DNA of 25,950 nt from CADEEX01 sp040081555. Its GTDB lineage: Bacteria > Acidobacteriota > Vicinamibacteria > Vicinamibacterales > CAVVIG01. The notes beneath the pieces were generated by a model. That model did no database searches. It worked only from the letters and a program-made list of their open reading frames with translations, and had not been told where the DNA came from. Of this stretch, positions 7,834 through 16,317 are shown in pieces. The position numbers were made by a program, and so were the translations under genes. The stretch covers positions 1 through 25,950 of the forward strand of contig JBEBGG010000044.1 of NCBI GenBank assembly GCA_040081555.1, read 5' to 3'. Within the stretch, counting starts at the first letter, position 1. Each line of letters opens with the position of its first letter.

Positions 7834-7915
7834 GAGCGTGGCTCGAACTTAGTCAGGGCCGCGTCGGGCTCGAGGGAGACGCGCTGCCCTTATCGATAAT
7901 CCGAGGAATTGCCCG

Positions 7916-8929
<1,014 letters not shown>

Positions 8930-8952
8930 GGCGACCGGTCCAGGGGAAGGGG

Positions 8953-9495
8953 CTACTGCGCGACCGCCTGAATCGACAGGTGAATATGGACATCGTCGCC
9001 GACCAGGAAGCCGCCGGCTTCAAGTGCGGCGTTCCAGACCAGGCCGAAGTCCTTCCGGTTGACCGTCAGCTCGGCCTCGAAGCCGACGCGGGCGCCGCCC
9101 CACGGATCCTTGGCGTGGCCGAGGAACGTGGTCGGGAGCTCGACCTCCTTTTTCACTCCGCGAATGGTCAGGTTGCCGGTGATGAGGAAGTGTTCCGAAC
9201 TCTTCTTGACGACCTTGGTGCTGTGGAAGGTCAGAGTCGGGTGCTCTTCGACATGGAAGAAGTCTGCTGACCGAAGGTGGGTGTCGCGGTCGGTGGAGCT
9301 GGTGTCGACGCTCGCGGCCTGAATCGTAAAGTCCACGTGGCACTGGTCGGGATGGGCTTCGTTCAGCGTGACCGTGCCCGTGAAATCCGAGAACCGGCCA
9401 CGCACTTTCGTGATGAGGTGCCGAACCTGGAAGAAGACTTCAGAATGTGACTTGTCGATGGCGTACGTGTGGGTCGTGCTGTCGGTTGAGCTCAC
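8953..9495 (-). CDS. YceI family lipid-binding lipocalin-like protein (cytoplasmic form)
   Basis: The 180-residue protein opens with TYAIDKSHSEVFFQVRHL and contains VRGRFSDFTGTV, SVDTSSTDRDTHLRSADFF and LTIRGVKKEVELP. These blocks are diagnostic of YceI proteins, which form an eight-stranded barrel that binds polyisoprenoid chains. It has no signal peptide, unlike E. coli YceI, so it should stay in the cytoplasm. The frame is open to 9630, but the GTG at 9495 has a perfect GGAGGA ribosome site and starts at the usual N-terminus. It converges on the O-methyltransferase with a 23-nt gap. The precise ligand is unknown. The gene is intact. Confidence 0.92.
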   Translation of the reverse strand: MSSTDSTTHTYAIDKSHSEVFFQVRHLITKVRGRFSDFTGTVTLNEAHPDQCHVDFTIQAASVDTSSTDRDTHLRSADFFHVEEHPTLTFHSTKVVKKSSEHFLITGNLTIRGVKKEVELPTTFLGHAKDPWGGARVGFEAELTVNRKDFGLVWNAALEAGGFLVGDDVHIHLSIQAVAQ

Positions 9496-9501
9496 TGGTT
9501 G

Positions 9502-9507
9502 TCCTCC
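9502..9507 (-). promoter_or_regulatory. Shine-Dalgarno of the YceI gene
   Basis: GGAGGA on the minus strand lies 6 nt before GTG 9495 and fixes the start well inside the longer open frame. An ATG at 9511 is out of frame. Confidence 0.75.
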
Positions 9508-9517
9508 GCATGACCAA

Positions 9518-9542
9518 CCCCAGGGCACCGATGGCCTTGGGG
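9518..9542 (-). promoter_or_regulatory. Hairpin in the YceI leader
   Basis: Nine-base arms (9518-9526 and 9534-9542) pair at eight of nine positions around a 7-nt loop. On the minus strand the hairpin lies about 10 nt upstream of the ribosome site. It could be a leader structure or chance in G+C-rich DNA. Confidence 0.25.
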
Positions 9543-9612
9543 CTCGTGCCCGGTGCGTGAAGACCAGAGTGATCTCACGCGCAATTCCTGGGACGCGCCA
9601 GACCGGCCTCGA

Positions 9613-9640
9613 GGTCCGATAAAACTTCAAACGTCGGACC
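9613..9640 (-). terminator. Possible terminator hairpin after the DUF2207 gene
   Basis: GGTCCGA (9613-9619) and TCGGACC (9634-9640) form a perfect 7-bp stem with a 14-nt A/T-rich loop, starting 5 nt after the DUF2207 stop codon. No T-tract follows, so intrinsic termination is uncertain. Confidence 0.3.
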
Positions 9641-9645
9641 GGCGC

Positions 9646-11583
9646 CTACCATCCGCCGCCGCCCCCTCCGCCGGAGGAACCGCCGCCGCCGCCACTGCTG
9701 CTGCCGCCGCCACCACCACTGGAGCTACTCGAACTGGGCGGAGCGACCGCCGCGGCGAAGCCGCCGGCGGCCGTCGCCCACGATGCACCCGCGCCAGCGC
9801 CACCCGATCGGCCACCGCCAAACCCGCCCCACGAGTACGAACCTGAGCTCGAGCCCGAGCTCGAGCCGCTACTCGAGTCAGAGGATCTGGTGCGCCAGCT
9901 CGTGTCGGACTGAGTGCCGCCTTCGGCCCCAACGGACCACGCATTCATCTCGTTGGCGAGTTCGAACGCGAGCGCCCACGGATACCACTCGTCGCGGAGC
10001 GCGGGACGCGGCTTACGCAACTCCGAGATGAAATAGTTCCTTCCGGCCGCAAGCGTCTTCCTGAAGGCAATCCCCTCGGCCTGTTGTCGAGATCGCAGTG
10101 CGTTCACGGCCACGCTCGTCGCCCCAAGCGCGAGGCCGACGATGGCGGCGATCGTCAGGTTGGGAAGGGCCACTACGCCCGTGCCCACGTAGAACCAGAG
10201 AAACACGGTCGTGCCTCCGGCGATCACCAATGCGGGGATCAGGCACAGCGCGGCGGCCCGGAGCCCCCAATCCATGCGCGCGCGAAAGGCGCCTCCCGGC
10301 AATGACGAAAGTCCTGCGACGATGGCGCTGCCGATGAGCAGCAGGAAGAACACGAGACCGCTCACCTGTCCGTACACCCAGGCAGCGAAGAGCGAGGCAA
10401 GTCCGGCGAGAAATGCGACGCCGGTATCGAGGGCGAACTTCCGTGGCGCCTTGGGAAACGGGAACGTGGACTCGAGAGCCGCCCTGAGAGCCGGACGGAT
10501 GACGCTGACAGGGTCAAAGCCCTTGGAGCGGTAGTGGGCCTGCACGTCGCTGATGCTGGTCGTGGAGCGACCGCCGAAGAAGAGCTTGTCCACCAGCTGG
10601 CTTTCGTAGCCCTTGAGCCTCGAGCGATTCGCTTTCAGGTGGAGGGTCATGGCGGCCTGCGCGCCGCGGCCCGAGATGTTGCTTGTGAGCGTGCCATCGG
10701 CGGTCATCCGTGCCAGGAGTGTCACCACCTCCGGCTGGCCGATGCTGTCGTCCCACGCTGCGGAGACAAGCTCGGCCGGGTATTTCAGAATGTGCTCACG
10801 AAGCCAGGCCTCGTTCACTCCGAGGGTCTCGACTGGTGAGAAGCGTCCCTTGGCCCGTTCCCGTACGAGCAGCCAGATGACCGACAGCGACGTGAAGACC
10901 AAGACGATCAGCACGGCGAGCCGTATTGCGGGTGGACGCGAAAATGCGAGGCTGGGAGGCGCGCCAGGTCCCACGTAGCGGAGCGGTATTCGTCTCACGA
11001 CGCCGCGACCGGGCGCGAGTCCTCGTTCGGCATCGATCTCCGGTAGTGCTGTCAGGGCCTGCCACACCGGATCGAGCGTCAGCCGGAGATCGAAATGGTC
11101 AATGACGCCGACACGATCGGGGAACGCGAAGTCGTGGTCGAGAAGGTACTCGGCACCGCTTTCAAGCAGAATGCCTGACAGGGTGTAGCGAAGCTGGTAG
11201 CGCAGCGACGTGTGATCAAATGGCGGATCCGATCGGAGCCGGGCGCGCCAGCGAAGCGTCTTGCTGTCGGTCCATGCGTAGTCGTCGACGCTGTCGAGAT
11301 CGGCATCCTCGGTCATGGCCTGCCACGCCGTGCCATTCCAGCGCGAGATGCCGTCAAAGGACAACGTCTGACGGGGGCGGATGTTGAAGGTGCGCTCGCC
11401 GCCATTCCAGTCGCCGGAAAACAGCATGGCGTGCGCCTCTTCGACGCGGAGGCTGCCATCGGCGTTGAGGTGGGCGGTCACGGATAACTCGTCCCACTGC
11501 AGCTCGCGCTGCGCCGACGCGAGGGCTGGTACGCAGAGCAGAAGGGCGATGATGCCCAACACGCGGATTGAAGCGAGTCTCAT
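9646..11583 (-). CDS. DUF2207 membrane protein with Ser/Gly-rich C-terminal tail
   Basis: The 645-residue protein starts with a Sec signal peptide (MRLASIRVLGIIALLL, cleavage near ASA-Q at 24). A beta-rich extracytoplasmic domain (about 26-215; VEEAHAMLFSGDWNGGERTF) follows, then a transmembrane helix near 221-240, a cytoplasmic helical region, and further helices around 400-500 (FLAGLASLFAAWVYG, LVFFLLLIGSAIVAGL, ALCLIPALVIAGG, LTIAAIVGLALGA). This is the DUF2207 (YciQ-like) layout. The last 85 or so residues are low complexity: Ser-Ser-Ser-Gly repeats, then Trp-Gly-Gly and poly-Gly runs ending in a terminal Trp, as often seen in DUF2207 and TPM-domain proteins. The frame extends to 11661, but the signal peptide fixes ATG 11583. 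The function of the family is unknown. It follows rlmF by 59 nt. Confidence 0.85.
   Translation of the reverse strand: MRLASIRVLGIIALLLCVPALASAQRELQWDELSVTAHLNADGSLRVEEAHAMLFSGDWNGGERTFNIRPRQTLSFDGISRWNGTAWQAMTEDADLDSVDDYAWTDSKTLRWRARLRSDPPFDHTSLRYQLRYTLSGILLESGAEYLLDHDFAFPDRVGVIDHFDLRLTLDPVWQALTALPEIDAERGLAPGRGVVRRIPLRYVGPGAPPSLAFSRPPAIRLAVLIVLVFTSLSVIWLLVRERAKGRFSPVETLGVNEAWLREHILKYPAELVSAAWDDSIGQPEVVTLLARMTADGTLTSNISGRGAQAAMTLHLKANRSRLKGYESQLVDKLFFGGRSTTSISDVQAHYRSKGFDPVSVIRPALRAALESTFPFPKAPRKFALDTGVAFLAGLASLFAAWVYGQVSGLVFFLLLIGSAIVAGLSSLPGGAFRARMDWGLRAAALCLIPALVIAGGTTVFLWFYVGTGVVALPNLTIAAIVGLALGATSVAVNALRSRQQAEGIAFRKTLAAGRNYFISELRKPRPALRDEWYPWALAFELANEMNAWSVGAEGGTQSDTSWRTRSSDSSSGSSSGSSSGSYSWGGFGGGRSGGAGAGASWATAAGGFAAAVAPPSSSSSSGGGGGSSSGGGGGSSGGGGGGGW
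9833..9880. repeat. 12-bp tandem repeat encoding Ser-Ser-Ser-Gly units
   Basis: Two near-identical 12-nt units (9845-9856 and 9857-9868, GAGCTCGAGCCC/G) are flanked by two degenerate ones (9833-9844 and 9869-9880). They encode the SSSG repeats in the DUF2207 tail. A 12-nt unit keeps the frame on expansion, so length variation between strains is plausible. Confidence 0.7.
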
Positions 11584-11642
11584 CAGGTGGCGTCCCGACG
11601 GGAATCTACCATTTCTTCGCGAAAGAGCCGTCAGAGGAGACG

Positions 11643-12548
11643 TCAACGGGCGAAGGTCCACGCCAGGATCCGACTCTGCTTCTGACCCTGTGCCATCGGA
11701 ATGGTTCGTACGTCAGTGGCGCCACTGGCGCGAAGCGTGTCGTAAAAGCGCGGCAGGTGTGCGCTCTTGGACACCAGCGTAGTGAACCAGCGGCATTGGC
11801 CAGCCACGCCGGCGCTCTCGGTGATCATCCGGCGCACGAACCCACTCTCACCCCCCTCGCACCACAGCTCCCGAGCCCGCCCGCCGAAATTGAGCGGCAT
11901 CTTCTTCGACTGACCCAGACCTCTTCGCTTGCGGCGGGTACCAGACGCGGCGTCCTCGGCCGATGCGTGAAACGGCGGATTGCACATGCAGGCCGCAAAG
12001 TATTCACCCTTGTTGATCACGTCCTTGAAACACCAGGCCGGCGACGGCTGCAGTCGGCACTCGATGAGGCCGGCCACGGCCGGATTGGCGGCCACAACCT
12101 GTCGAGCCCAGTCAAGCGCGCCCGGATCGATGTCGGTCCCGACAAAGCGCCAGCCATATTCGCTGGCGCCAATGAGCGGATAGATACAGGTGGCGCCCAC
12201 GCCGATGTCGAGCACTCGGACGTGTGGACCACGAGGGATCATGGACGCATTGCCGCCAGCCAGCAGATCAGCCAGATGATGCAGGTAGTCGCTTCGGCCG
12301 GGAATGGGCGGACACAGATGGCCGGGAGGCACGTCCCAGTGTGTCAGCCCATACGCAGCGGCGAGCAGGGCGCGGTTCAGGGACCTGACGGCGTCGGCAT
12401 TCGCGTAGTCGATCGACAGATCGCCGTGCGGATTGGGGCCGACAAACGGCGCCAGCGTCGGCGACGCGGCAACCAGCTGTGCGAAGTCGTATCCCGCCCG
12501 AAACCGGTTCCGCGCATGCATCGACTCCTTGGCCGCACGGCGAATCAT
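11643..12548 (-). CDS. rlmF: 23S rRNA (adenine(1618)-N(6))-methyltransferase RlmF
   Basis: The 301-residue protein matches RlmF closely. It has the N-terminal family block HARNRFRAGYDFAQLV, the substrate-binding PNPHGDLSIDYAN, WDVPPGHLCPPIPGRSDYLH (71-90), the SAM motif VLDIGVGATCIYPLIG (112-127), Asp/Glu at strand 2 (VGTDIDPGAL) and the N6-adenine catalytic motif NPPF (190-193). RlmF uses SAM to methylate A1618 of 23S rRNA. The ATG at 12548 overlaps the upstream TGA (ATGA), indicating translational coupling; ATG 12521 is a fallback. The protein is of normal length with all motifs intact. It lies downstream of a small basic protein and a J-domain protein, probably one operon. RlmF is best known in Proteobacteria, so a transferred origin is possible but not shown. 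Confidence 0.93.
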   Translation of the reverse strand: MIRRAAKESMHARNRFRAGYDFAQLVAASPTLAPFVGPNPHGDLSIDYANADAVRSLNRALLAAAYGLTHWDVPPGHLCPPIPGRSDYLHHLADLLAGGNASMIPRGPHVRVLDIGVGATCIYPLIGASEYGWRFVGTDIDPGALDWARQVVAANPAVAGLIECRLQPSPAWCFKDVINKGEYFAACMCNPPFHASAEDAASGTRRKRRGLGQSKKMPLNFGGRARELWCEGGESGFVRRMITESAGVAGQCRWFTTLVSKSAHLPRFYDTLRASGATDVRTIPMAQGQKQSRILAWTFAR

Positions 12549-12835
12549 CGGCGCGTGCGACTGGGAGGCGTACGACTCTCGCCGAAATACTTCTCGCTTC
12601 GATACCGGAGCCAGACGCGCAGCTCCTGCGGTACCTTCTCGCGATCCGCAGCGCTCAGGGCCTCGTAGAGCGCCAAGGCCTTCTCCCGTTCACCGCGGCA
12701 CGCGCGGTTGTTGTGTGCGTCCCAATAACTGCGTGCGACGCGGATGCGGCGGCTGACCTCCTTGATCAACGCGGCGCCGTTGGCGGGCAACCGGATTCTT
12801 TTGTTGCGCTCGCGCGCTGTCGCGCACAATGTCAT
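12545..12835 (-). CDS. Small basic conserved-looking protein coupled to rlmF
   Basis: I do not recognise a named family. The 96-residue protein is rich in Arg/Lys and Ala and predicted mostly helical, with AALIKEVSRRIRVARSYW in the middle and EREKALALYEALSAADREKV before a basic C-terminus. It has no signal peptide or membrane segment. The ATG at 12835 has GGGAG 7 nt upstream (12843-12847); the open frame extends to 12886 but that part overlaps the J-domain stop. Its TGA overlaps the rlmF ATG, so it is translationally coupled to the rRNA methyltransferase. The basic, compact character is compatible with RNA or ribosome binding, which is inference only. Confidence 0.65.
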   Translation of the reverse strand: MTLCATARERNKRIRLPANGAALIKEVSRRIRVARSYWDAHNNRACRGEREKALALYEALSAADREKVPQELRVWLRYRSEKYFGESRTPPSRTRR

Positions 12836-12882
12836 GACCTGACTCCCAGATAGAAGCGCGCTGGCCGGCGTCGAATGTCGCC

Positions 12883-13620
12883 TCACTCAGGCGGCCGCAT
12901 CGCGTCCAGCCGATTGCGCGCCGCGAGGATGTCGCGTTTCAGGCGCCCGATCATATCCCGCACCAGGTCCTTGCCAGTGAGGGCGGCCTCGTCCACCATG
13001 AGTTTCAGCTTCCACAACGGCGTGTCCTTCAGCGACAGGAGATCGCTGGCGGTCATGGCGAGCTGTTCGTCGAGTTGCGCGATCCGGCGCTCGAGCCGCA
13101 GTCGCATCGCCTCGAGGTCGGTGCCTTGTACCGCTTCGGGGCTTCGCTCCCACGCCTGGAGAATCCAGCGGAGTTGCTCCTCGTCGCCCAGGGCGTAGGC
13201 CCGGTTGGCCTCGACCATCAGCGCATGACGCCGGTGTCGCGTCAGCTCGTCCTGGGCGAGGTCTGGATGAACGGCCTTCGCGACGTCACGAAACAACTTT
13301 CGAACGCCGTCCGTGGTGAATCGAGGCAGTGGCTCTGGCCGGGCCTCGGCGGGCGGCGCACTTGTCCGGCCGGCGTCCTCCAGCCTTTTCGACAGTTCGC
13401 CGAGTTCGGCCTCGGCGATCGCGAGTTCGAGCGCGTCGAGTTGTTCGTGCAGCAGGCCAACCTGTCGACGGTATCTGATCCTGAAGGTCTCAAGATCAGA
13501 CTGCGCTCGGGCGAGCGCGGCGTCGCGCTCGCCGAGCTGTGTCTCGAGCTGGGCCACCCTCGCGCGCAGATCGTCGAGCGTCTGCTCTTTGGAGGGTTCG
13601 CGCCGGACGATCATGGTCAC
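12883..13620 (-). CDS. Coiled-coil protein with internal J-like domain (HPD motif)
   Basis: The 245-residue protein has three parts. Residues 12-82 form a long heptad-rich coiled coil (LRARVAQLETQLGERDAALA, then LDALELAIAEAELGELSKRL). Residues about 100-145 resemble the core of a DnaJ domain, with the diagnostic His-Pro-Asp at 118-120 (FRDVAKAVHPDLAQDE) followed by the helix-III-like MVEANRAYALGD. Residues 168-245 are a second helical, coiled-coil region. J domains stimulate Hsp70 ATPase activity through HPD, so this could be a DnaK co-chaperone held by coiled coils. The GTG at 13620 and ATG at 13614 are both possible starts; neither has a strong ribosome site. A TATCAT at 13627-13632 (minus) would place transcription almost at the start codon. 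The substrate or partner is unknown. Confidence 0.78.
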   Translation of the reverse strand: MTMIVRREPSKEQTLDDLRARVAQLETQLGERDAALARAQSDLETFRIRYRRQVGLLHEQLDALELAIAEAELGELSKRLEDAGRTSAPPAEARPEPLPRFTTDGVRKLFRDVAKAVHPDLAQDELTRHRRHALMVEANRAYALGDEEQLRWILQAWERSPEAVQGTDLEAMRLRLERRIAQLDEQLAMTASDLLSLKDTPLWKLKLMVDEAALTGKDLVRDMIGRLKRDILAARNRLDAMRPPE

Positions 13621-13707
13621 GGCAAAATGATATCGGATTGAAGCCGTGGCGTTCGAGCGCGTCGCTGTTCGGCGACCCTCATGCTCACCATCGTCTCCCG
13701 CGGCGTG

Positions 13708-14184
13708 TTAGTAGTGCGACACCGCAACAGCGTAGGACACGGGGCCGAGTTGATTCGAGACATCGGCAACGAGCACGCAATACGTGCCGGCAGCCACGCC
13801 GCTTCCAGACAACAGCGGAGCAGTTCCCGCCTGAGCCGTCGTGAAGGCGCCTGAGAGCAGCGTGCACGTGCCGCTGGTGACAGTCCCGACGCCGACGCCC
13901 ATGGTGACCGTCGGCAGGAGGGAGGTGTCAGGCATCGTTTCTACCGCAGACGTCAGCGTGACAGTGAGCGTGCCACCGCTGAGACTCACGACAAACGTAT
14001 TAAACGCGCTTTGCAGCACGCCGTCGACCGGCACGCCGACGCTCCCGGTCAGGACCTCCGTGGTCGGCGCAACGATAGTGTTTGACGTCGTCGATGATGG
14101 CGAGGTTGAGCCGCTGCAGGCCGAAACAGTGGCGGCGATGGCGAATGCTAAGACAGCTCTCAATCCGCCGGTGGTCTGTGTCAT
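13708..14184 (-). CDS. Small lipoprotein with pre-peptidase C-terminal-like beta domain
   Basis: The 158-residue protein has a lipoprotein signal with lipobox Val-Ser-Ala-Cys at 20-23, then a Ser/Thr linker and a beta-rich domain dominated by Gly, Val, Thr and Ser (GGTLTVTLTSAVE, GTYCVLVADVSNQLGPVSYA). The closing block resembles bacterial pre-peptidase C-terminal (PPC) domains. The frame is open to 14307, but AGGAGG at 14188-14193 and the signal sequence fix ATG 14184. It should be lipid-anchored in an outer or inner membrane and face the periplasm or surface. Similar short lipoproteins occur in multiple copies in Vicinamibacteria as far as I recall, which supports the lineage inference. The function is unknown. 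It is divergent from the phosphatase-fold gene. Confidence 0.78.
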   Translation of the reverse strand: MTQTTGGLRAVLAFAIAATVSACSGSTSPSSTTSNTIVAPTTEVLTGSVGVPVDGVLQSAFNTFVVSLSGGTLTVTLTSAVETMPDTSLLPTVTMGVGVGTVTSGTCTLLSGAFTTAQAGTAPLLSGSGVAAGTYCVLVADVSNQLGPVSYAVAVSHY

Positions 14185-14187
14185 CTG

Positions 14188-14193
14188 CCTCCT
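14188..14193 (-). promoter_or_regulatory. Shine-Dalgarno of the lipoprotein gene
   Basis: A perfect AGGAGG on the minus strand lies 3 nt before ATG 14184. The spacing is short, but together with the lipobox it fixes the start. Confidence 0.65.
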
Positions 14194-14307
14194 GACAGGC
14201 CTATTGTGCGCTGGAGTGGGCCACCTGAACGCCGTCGTCACAGTCTTTTCGCACGTTCGTCCGAGCGCTCCTGGTGCCGCCTGATACTGGACGTATGATC
14301 GGCCCAT

Positions 14308-14313
14308 TACAAT
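14308..14313 (+). promoter_or_regulatory. Candidate -10 element for the phosphatase-fold gene
   Basis: TACAAT lies 46 nt before ATG 14360 in the 175-nt divergent intergenic region. No good -35 is seen at standard spacing. A GGAGAG ribosome site follows at 14350-14355. Confidence 0.3.
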
Positions 14314-14359
14314 TCGCGGCTTCGTCTTGCTCTTTCACTGACACTGAACGGAGAGTCAC

Positions 14360-14980
14360 ATGGCGCCCCAGCGTTCCATTCGCATCATTGTTGCCGCGGT
14401 CCTGGCTCTGTCGGCCGTCGTCCCGGTCGGCGCGCAGCGCGTGGTCGGCGTTACTGGGCCCGTGCCGAACCCGGTGACGCTCGACACGACCGGAATGTTC
14501 CAGGACAAGTTCGCCAGCGTCGGCGATGACATGTTCATCGGCGGCCAGCCCACCGAGAAGGCGCTGCGCGAACTTCGGGCCAAGGGCGTGACGACGATCG
14601 TCAATTTGCGGATGCCTGAGGAAATGGCACGCGTGGGTTTTGACGAGGCCTCCCTGGCAAAGGACCTCGGCATCAAGTACGTCCACATTCCGATGCGCGG
14701 CTCGGCGGACAATCCCTACGGACCGAAGCAGCTGGACGCCTTTGCCGCGGTCATGGCCTCGGCCGACGGGAAGGTACTGTTGCACTGCACGATTGCCTGG
14801 CGGGCCAGTCACTTGTGGGCCGCCTATCTGATTCGGGAGCGCGGTGTGCCCGTGGCCACGGCGTTGTCGCAGACGCGGCAGATCAATCTGATGGACGACC
14901 GGCGCATGGGGAGTGGCGAGCAGCCGCTCGAAGGATTTCTCGGCCGTCCCGTGCCGGAAATGGCGCATCCCCAGCGGTGA
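14360..14980 (+). CDS. Secreted tyrosine-phosphatase-fold protein with an atypical P-loop
   Basis: The 206-residue protein has a Sec signal peptide (1-25, ending VGAQ) and a dual-specificity-phosphatase-like fold. It contains FIGGQPTEKALRELRAKGVTTIVNLR (a typical start of DUF442/BLH-type phosphatases), an HIPMRGS strand and the phosphate loop His142-Cys143-Thr-Ile-Ala-Trp-Arg148. The spacing Cys-X4-Arg matches the DUF442/'protein tyrosine phosphatase family' group (usual HCxxGxR), but the loop Gly is Ala and a bulky Trp precedes the Arg. The C-terminal part (LMDDRRMGSG, then LEGFLGRPVP) is short and has no added domain. Export suggests periplasmic action. The substrate, and whether it still hydrolyses phosphate esters, are unknown. 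GGAGAG precedes the ATG by 4 nt. Confidence 0.8.
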   Translation: MAPQRSIRIIVAAVLALSAVVPVGAQRVVGVTGPVPNPVTLDTTGMFQDKFASVGDDMFIGGQPTEKALRELRAKGVTTIVNLRMPEEMARVGFDEASLAKDLGIKYVHIPMRGSADNPYGPKQLDAFAAVMASADGKVLLHCTIAWRASHLWAAYLIRERGVPVATALSQTRQINLMDDRRMGSGEQPLEGFLGRPVPEMAHPQR

Positions 14981-15016
14981 CCCGCGCGTTCGCGTGTGTG
15001 CCGTACGAGAGAAGCT

Positions 15017-16315
15017 TCAGGCGTTGAAGGACGCCCAGAGCGCGTCGACTTCAGCGATGGTTGCCAGGTAGGCCTGGCGGATGTCGGTCGGTGTCAGGCT
15101 GCCGCAGCGGATAGCGTCCCACTCTGCGCGCTTGACGGCGATCGCGCACTCCAGCACCTCGCCAATGGGGCCATGATGGGACAGTACGGCCGCCTTCAGT
15201 TCGTCGCCAAGTGGCAGCGCAAAGAGCACTTCTTCCATGGGTAGGTCGAAGACCGCATCAAGCGATGAAATCAGGCCTGCGGTGAAGCAGCCGGAGATGT
15301 CGGCGTTCGGCATCAGCCGCGCCAGTTGCTCGCACATTACCGCCCGCTCCGTCGCGTCTTTGAGGAGGTCAACCGGCTTCTGAACGCCGCCAGCCAGCGA
15401 CGCCAGCATCGACACGGTTCTGATGCCGTGGAAACCGAGCAGCAGAATCACCTGGCGCAGCGACTCGATGCGCGTCTGTACGGAGAACTTCGCGGAATTG
15501 ATATACCGCAGCAGTTTGTAGCTGAGCGCCGCATCGCCTTTAATGATGCGCTCGAGTTCGTCCACGCCCACGCTTGGGTCACTGAGTCGCCCAAGTAGTT
15601 GAAGAATCGACAGTTGGCTCGGACTTCTTCGTTTGCCCGGAATCATCTGGGGCCGCGAAAGGAAGAAGCCCTGGAAGTACTCGAAGCCGAGGGCGCGGCA
15701 GCGGTTGAATTCCTCCAGCGTCTCCACTTTCTCGGCGAGCAGCTTGACGCGATACTGCCGAAACCGTCGTACGTGTTCCGCCAGATCGGCCACCGGAATC
15801 GCCGGCAGCTCGACTTTCACGATGGTCGCGATGTCGAGCAGCGGCTTCAGATCGTCGCGAAACACGGCATCGTCCAGTGCCAGCTGGTACCCGCTGGCGA
15901 CCAGGCGGGCCACGCCGTCCAGGAGTTCCTGATCCACCACCACGTCCTCGAGAATCTCGAGCACGAGTTGGCCGCTGTCAAGCGGCAGCGGATGGTGGCC
16001 GAGGAGAAACTCCCGCGTCAGGTTGATGAACGCCAGCTTCTCGCCGACGACACGCTCGAGGCCAATTTCGACCACCGCGTTCAGCAGCAGTTCTGAGGTG
16101 GCCTGATTACCATCGGCGACGATGGCGCGGTTCTCGTGGCCGCCGCGGTACAGGACCTCGTAGCCGACGACATTCAGGTTAGCGTCGTAGATCGATTGAC
16201 GGGCGACGAAGATGTCCAGCGCGGCCGCCGAACCGACCTGTGGCGGCGTTGCAAGCGTGGCTCCGGGCGTGAAAGGGCGTGAAGTCTGAGGTGCCTTCCT
16301 GGAGCCAAGAATCAT
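15017..16315 (-). CDS. EAL-HDOD signalling protein (YuxH/CdgJ type)
   Basis: The 432-residue protein joins an EAL-like domain (about 33-222) to an HDOD domain (about 232-430). The EAL part keeps the Glu of the signature as GYEVLYRG (51-58), Asn98 (FINLT), Glu120 (LVLEILED), Asp-Asp at 148-149, Lys168, Glu195 and Gln215 (YFQGFFLS). However, the DDFG loop reads DDAV and the KID motif reads KVE, both expected to weaken or abolish c-di-GMP hydrolysis. The HDOD part has LGRLSDPSVGVDELERIIKG, then LSYKLLRYINSA and LGFHGIRTVSML. Relatives act in motility and surface regulation, mostly as binding proteins. ATG 16315 is preferred; ATG 16351 lies inside a cytochrome remnant on the other strand. It converges on the phosphatase-fold gene. 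Confidence 0.88.
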   Translation of the reverse strand: MILGSRKAPQTSRPFTPGATLATPPQVGSAAALDIFVARQSIYDANLNVVGYEVLYRGGHENRAIVADGNQATSELLLNAVVEIGLERVVGEKLAFINLTREFLLGHHPLPLDSGQLVLEILEDVVVDQELLDGVARLVASGYQLALDDAVFRDDLKPLLDIATIVKVELPAIPVADLAEHVRRFRQYRVKLLAEKVETLEEFNRCRALGFEYFQGFFLSRPQMIPGKRRSPSQLSILQLLGRLSDPSVGVDELERIIKGDAALSYKLLRYINSAKFSVQTRIESLRQVILLLGFHGIRTVSMLASLAGGVQKPVDLLKDATERAVMCEQLARLMPNADISGCFTAGLISSLDAVFDLPMEEVLFALPLGDELKAAVLSHHGPIGEVLECAIAVKRAEWDAIRCGSLTPTDIRQAYLATIAEVDALWASFNA

Positions 16316-16317
16316 GA

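Noticed and set aside
8934..8941. GACCGGTC palindrome between the O-methyltransferase and YceI genes
   Set aside because: Too short, with no T-tract or loop; expected by chance in this composition.
11568..12668. 366-residue plus-strand open frame over rlmF
   Set aside because: Antisense shadow of a clear RlmF gene, with no domain pattern.
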